Program-made: the position numbers and the translations under genes
Shown here: positions 50,178-51,776 of the stretch, piece by piece
How the letters are laid out: each line of letters opens with the position of its first letter
Numbering within the stretch: the first letter of the stretch is position 1
Notes under the pieces: model-generated
What the model was told of the DNA's origin: nothing
Seen by the model: the letters and a program-made list of their open reading frames with translations, nothing else
Database searches by the model: none
Assembly: GCA_902761625.1 (NCBI GenBank)
Contig: CACWLH010000032.1
Coordinates: 2,785 to 54,560, forward strand
From: an uncultured Erysipelotrichaceae bacterium
Lineage (GTDB): Bacteria > Bacillota_I > Bacilli_A > Erysipelotrichales > Erysipelotrichaceae
Reading direction: 5' to 3'
Length of the DNA stretch: 51,776 nt

Positions 50178-51049
50178 TCCGTTTTGAAGCTGTCGCTTAC
50201 AGACTGAACATACTTGAACAATGGAAGCCGGATGTGCCCGAACGTTTTTTCAGTACTGCTGAAAACAGACATACGCGTCTGATCCGCCACAACGATCAGC
50301 CGGTCGGAGTATTCAGATACGGCTTTGCGGATGATACCGGTGATATTGATGTCTGGTTTGTGAAGGGGACGGATGACAGAAAAAAACTCTTTGCTGTCAT
50401 CTGTGAAAGAATGATACGCACATATCATCCTGCAAAGCTGCGGGTTGAAAAGCCGTTTGAGGATCTTGATGAGGTTTATACATCCAACTCGTTTGTGAAA
50501 ACCGGAAATATCTATGAAAAGACCGTCGAGCCATGGCGCAAGATTCTCAACGATTCCGTTTTTGATGATGAAGGATTCATTATCAACCAGGGCATGATGA
50601 AGGAGATTCCTTTCGGCTGGTTTGATACCAAAGACAAAGGATGCGGATGGATCTCCGCCTACAATCTGATGAAGATGGTCGGAAAAGAAACAAGCATGGA
50701 GCGGTGTGAGCGTGAACTCGAGAAGGGGGCATTGCTTGGCGGACTGATCGGTGAGAATCTGTTCAATCTTTATTTCTGGCTGAAAAAGCAGGGACTCAAT
50801 ATCAGTATGAGCCTGCCGTCCAACCGTGACTGCATCAGAAAGATTGCTTCAAGCTATTGCGGAATCATTCTTTACAACCATTCCAGAGGTGCCCATTATG
50901 TGACTTACCGTAATCTCGGCAAGGGGAATATCCAGGTCTACAATGCCGTATATGGCAAACGCAGCCACGTCATGAAAACACAGGAATTCATGAAAAAGTT
51001 TCCGCTGTTTCCGACTTCGGTTGTTATCGCCGTGAAGAAAGGATCATAA
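50174..51049 (+). CDS. Probable GNAT-like N-terminus fused to C39-like cysteine peptidase-fold domain
   Basis: The 291-residue protein has two parts. Residues about 1-120 look like an acetyltransferase-type fold (LIRHNDQPVGVFRYG, DIDVWFVKG, PAKLRVEK). Residues about 135-290 resemble a peptidase C39-like or papain-like domain: oxyanion Gln139, Cys157 in GCGWISAYNLM, His241 in SRGAHYVTYRN and Asn257 in IQVYNAVYG form a plausible triad. The fold call rests on this pattern and is not certain. ATG 50174 overlaps the NUDIX stop (ATGA) and has AGGAG eight bases before it; ATG 50168 is too close. No transporter is adjacent. Confidence 0.6.
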   Translation: MIRFEAVAYRLNILEQWKPDVPERFFSTAENRHTRLIRHNDQPVGVFRYGFADDTGDIDVWFVKGTDDRKKLFAVICERMIRTYHPAKLRVEKPFEDLDEVYTSNSFVKTGNIYEKTVEPWRKILNDSVFDDEGFIINQGMMKEIPFGWFDTKDKGCGWISAYNLMKMVGKETSMERCERELEKGALLGGLIGENLFNLYFWLKKQGLNISMSLPSNRDCIRKIASSYCGIILYNHSRGAHYVTYRNLGKGNIQVYNAVYGKRSHVMKTQEFMKKFPLFPTSVVIAVKKGS

Positions 51050-51062
51050 TGATCCTTTTTCT
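51039..51062 (+). terminator. Intrinsic terminator overlapping the stop codon
   Basis: AAAGGATCA pairs with TGATCCTTT around TAA, the stop codon itself, and ends in a T-run. Confidence 0.85.
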
Positions 51063-51114
51063 GTGCCGTTTTCTGTGTTATGATTTGTGCCCGAAAAAGA
51101 ATGAGAGGATGAAG

Positions 51115-51390
51115 ATGATCAATACCATCGTGCATCTGGATGAAATCAGATTTGAAGAAAAAGATCCCGGTGATCTTCTGGACTCAATCCGTAAACGGGG
51201 GATTGCCATTCCGGTACAGGTCAATGTGCGGGATGGATATTATGAATGTGCGGACGGCCATAAGCGGCTGAGCGCGGCGAAGATACTCAGAACCGAAAAA
51301 GAATCAATGGACAGGATTCCGGTCATGATACTCAACGATTATTCAAAGGCGGGAAGCAGTTTCTGGGGAAACACGCAGAACCGCCATTAG
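51115..51390 (+). CDS. Stand-alone ParB-like (sulfiredoxin-fold) N-terminal domain protein
   Basis: The 91-residue protein consists of a ParB/Srx-type domain: LLDSIRKRGIAIPVQVNVRDGYYECADGHKRLSAAKIL and RIPVMILNDY. The DGHKRLSAA segment corresponds to the GERR/GHRR nucleotide-binding motif of ParB. The HTH and dimerisation domains of a chromosome-partition ParB are absent. ATG 51115 has GAGAGG seven to eight bases before it; ATG 51109 is too near. The gene ends ten bases before rluB, so the two may be cotranscribed. Function unknown. Confidence 0.78.
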   Translation: MINTIVHLDEIRFEEKDPGDLLDSIRKRGIAIPVQVNVRDGYYECADGHKRLSAAKILRTEKESMDRIPVMILNDYSKAGSSFWGNTQNRH

Positions 51391-51400
51391 GAGATGATAT

Positions 51401-51776
51401 ATGGAAGAAAGACTGCAGAAAGTGATAGCGAAGGCGGGCATCGCCTCAAGAAGAAAAGCCGAGGAACTGATTCAGGGCGGCAAAGTGAAAGTCAACGGCA
51501 AAGTTGTCACGGAAATGGGCATCAAAGTCAGTGACAAAGATGAAATCACCGTGAACAATCAGCCGATCCGCACCGAGAACAAGGTTTACTATCTGCTCAA
51601 CAAACCCCGGCGGACGATCTGTTCCGTCGCTGATGAAAAAGGGCGGGAAACAGTTCTTTCCTGTTTTGAAGGAATCAATGAACGCATCTATCCGGTCGGC
51701 AGACTCGATTATGATACAAGCGGCCTGCTGATTATGACCAATGACGGCGAATTCGCAAACCTGATGATGCATCCGA
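51401..51776 (+). CDS. rluB: Ribosomal large subunit pseudouridine synthase B, 3' end outside window
   Basis: RluB-type enzymes make pseudouridine in 23S rRNA (or RsuA-like in 16S rRNA). The 125 visible residues begin with an S4 RNA-binding domain (LQKVIAKAGIASRRKAEELI, GKVKVNGKVV) and reach the catalytic motif GRLDYDTSGLL, in which Asp103 attacks the uridine. The family is clear, but RluB, RluE and RsuA cannot be told apart from this part. ATG 51401 follows AGGAGATGATAT. The rest of the gene lies beyond the window. Confidence 0.88.
   Translation, partial: MEERLQKVIAKAGIASRRKAEELIQGGKVKVNGKVVTEMGIKVSDKDEITVNNQPIRTENKVYYLLNKPRRTICSVADEKGRETVLSCFEGINERIYPVGRLDYDTSGLLIMTNDGEFANLMMHP

Overview
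The window looks like chromosomal DNA from a Bacillota (Firmicutes) bacterium. Shine-Dalgarno sites are strong (GGAGG-type), intrinsic terminators are frequent, and gene families include AzlCD, LrgAB, type 2 GalT, DUF1846, PepF, split GcvPA/GcvPB and DUF5688. Base composition is near 50% GC by eye. An Erysipelotrichia-like host fits, but that is an inference from gene content, not from a marker gene. There is no rRNA, tRNA, CRISPR array, phage or insertion sequence. Coding density is very high and no gap between genes exceeds about 170 bases.

Layout. 1-1304: the end of an ABC-2 type permease, clearly more GC-rich than the rest. 1412-2418: a decayed lipoprotein tyrosine phosphatase. 2461-11132: housekeeping genes (acylphosphatase, a NUDIX-pyrophosphatase fusion, a YdcF-type membrane protein, AzlCD amino-acid exporter, aspartate aminotransferase, Ogt-type DNA repair protein, metallophosphoesterase, GalT, ElaA-type acetyltransferase). 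11244-13825, minus strand: a small membrane protein, a 6-phospho-beta-glucosidase and an alpha/beta hydrolase. 13973-14422: a small phosphatase. 14574-21060: a complete glycine cleavage operon gcvT-gcvH-gcvPA-gcvPB-lplA-lpdA. 21129-30699: histidine phosphatase, HAD phosphatase, a 1111-residue surface protein, two nitroreductases either side of a frame-broken pRiA4b/TPR-like gene, a GNAT and a DUF5688 protein. 30854-36543: a carbohydrate-type ABC importer (ATPase, two permeases, binding protein) with an iron-sulfur aldo/keto reductase. 36632-44540: lipoprotein, orphan PTS IIB, MerR remnant, peptidase T, thymidine kinase, DUF1846 protein, a MmcQ/YjbR-containing protein and oligoendopeptidase F. 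44601-46390: a four-gene cluster of an MFS-like protein with three small membrane proteins. 46455-47509, minus: lrgAB. 47638-51776: glutathione peroxidase, citrate synthase, NUDIX, a probable GNAT/C39-like fusion, a ParB-like mini-protein and the start of rluB.

How the genes work together. The glycine cleavage operon carries everything needed to assemble and recycle its lipoyl H protein, with lipoate attached by a salvage ligase. The ABC operon probably imports an oligosaccharide or glycoside, with the reductase acting downstream. The best candidate for an undescribed system is the membrane cluster at 44601-46390: a transporter-like protein, a small polytopic partner, and two related secreted single-span mini-proteins sharing an A-D-x-A-P-[VI]-P ... 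W-P pattern. Several genes (notably 44601, also 2461 and 7739) have a -10 box so close to the start codon that leaderless or near-leaderless transcripts are likely. At least four promoters have an extended TGn -10 box without a clear -35.
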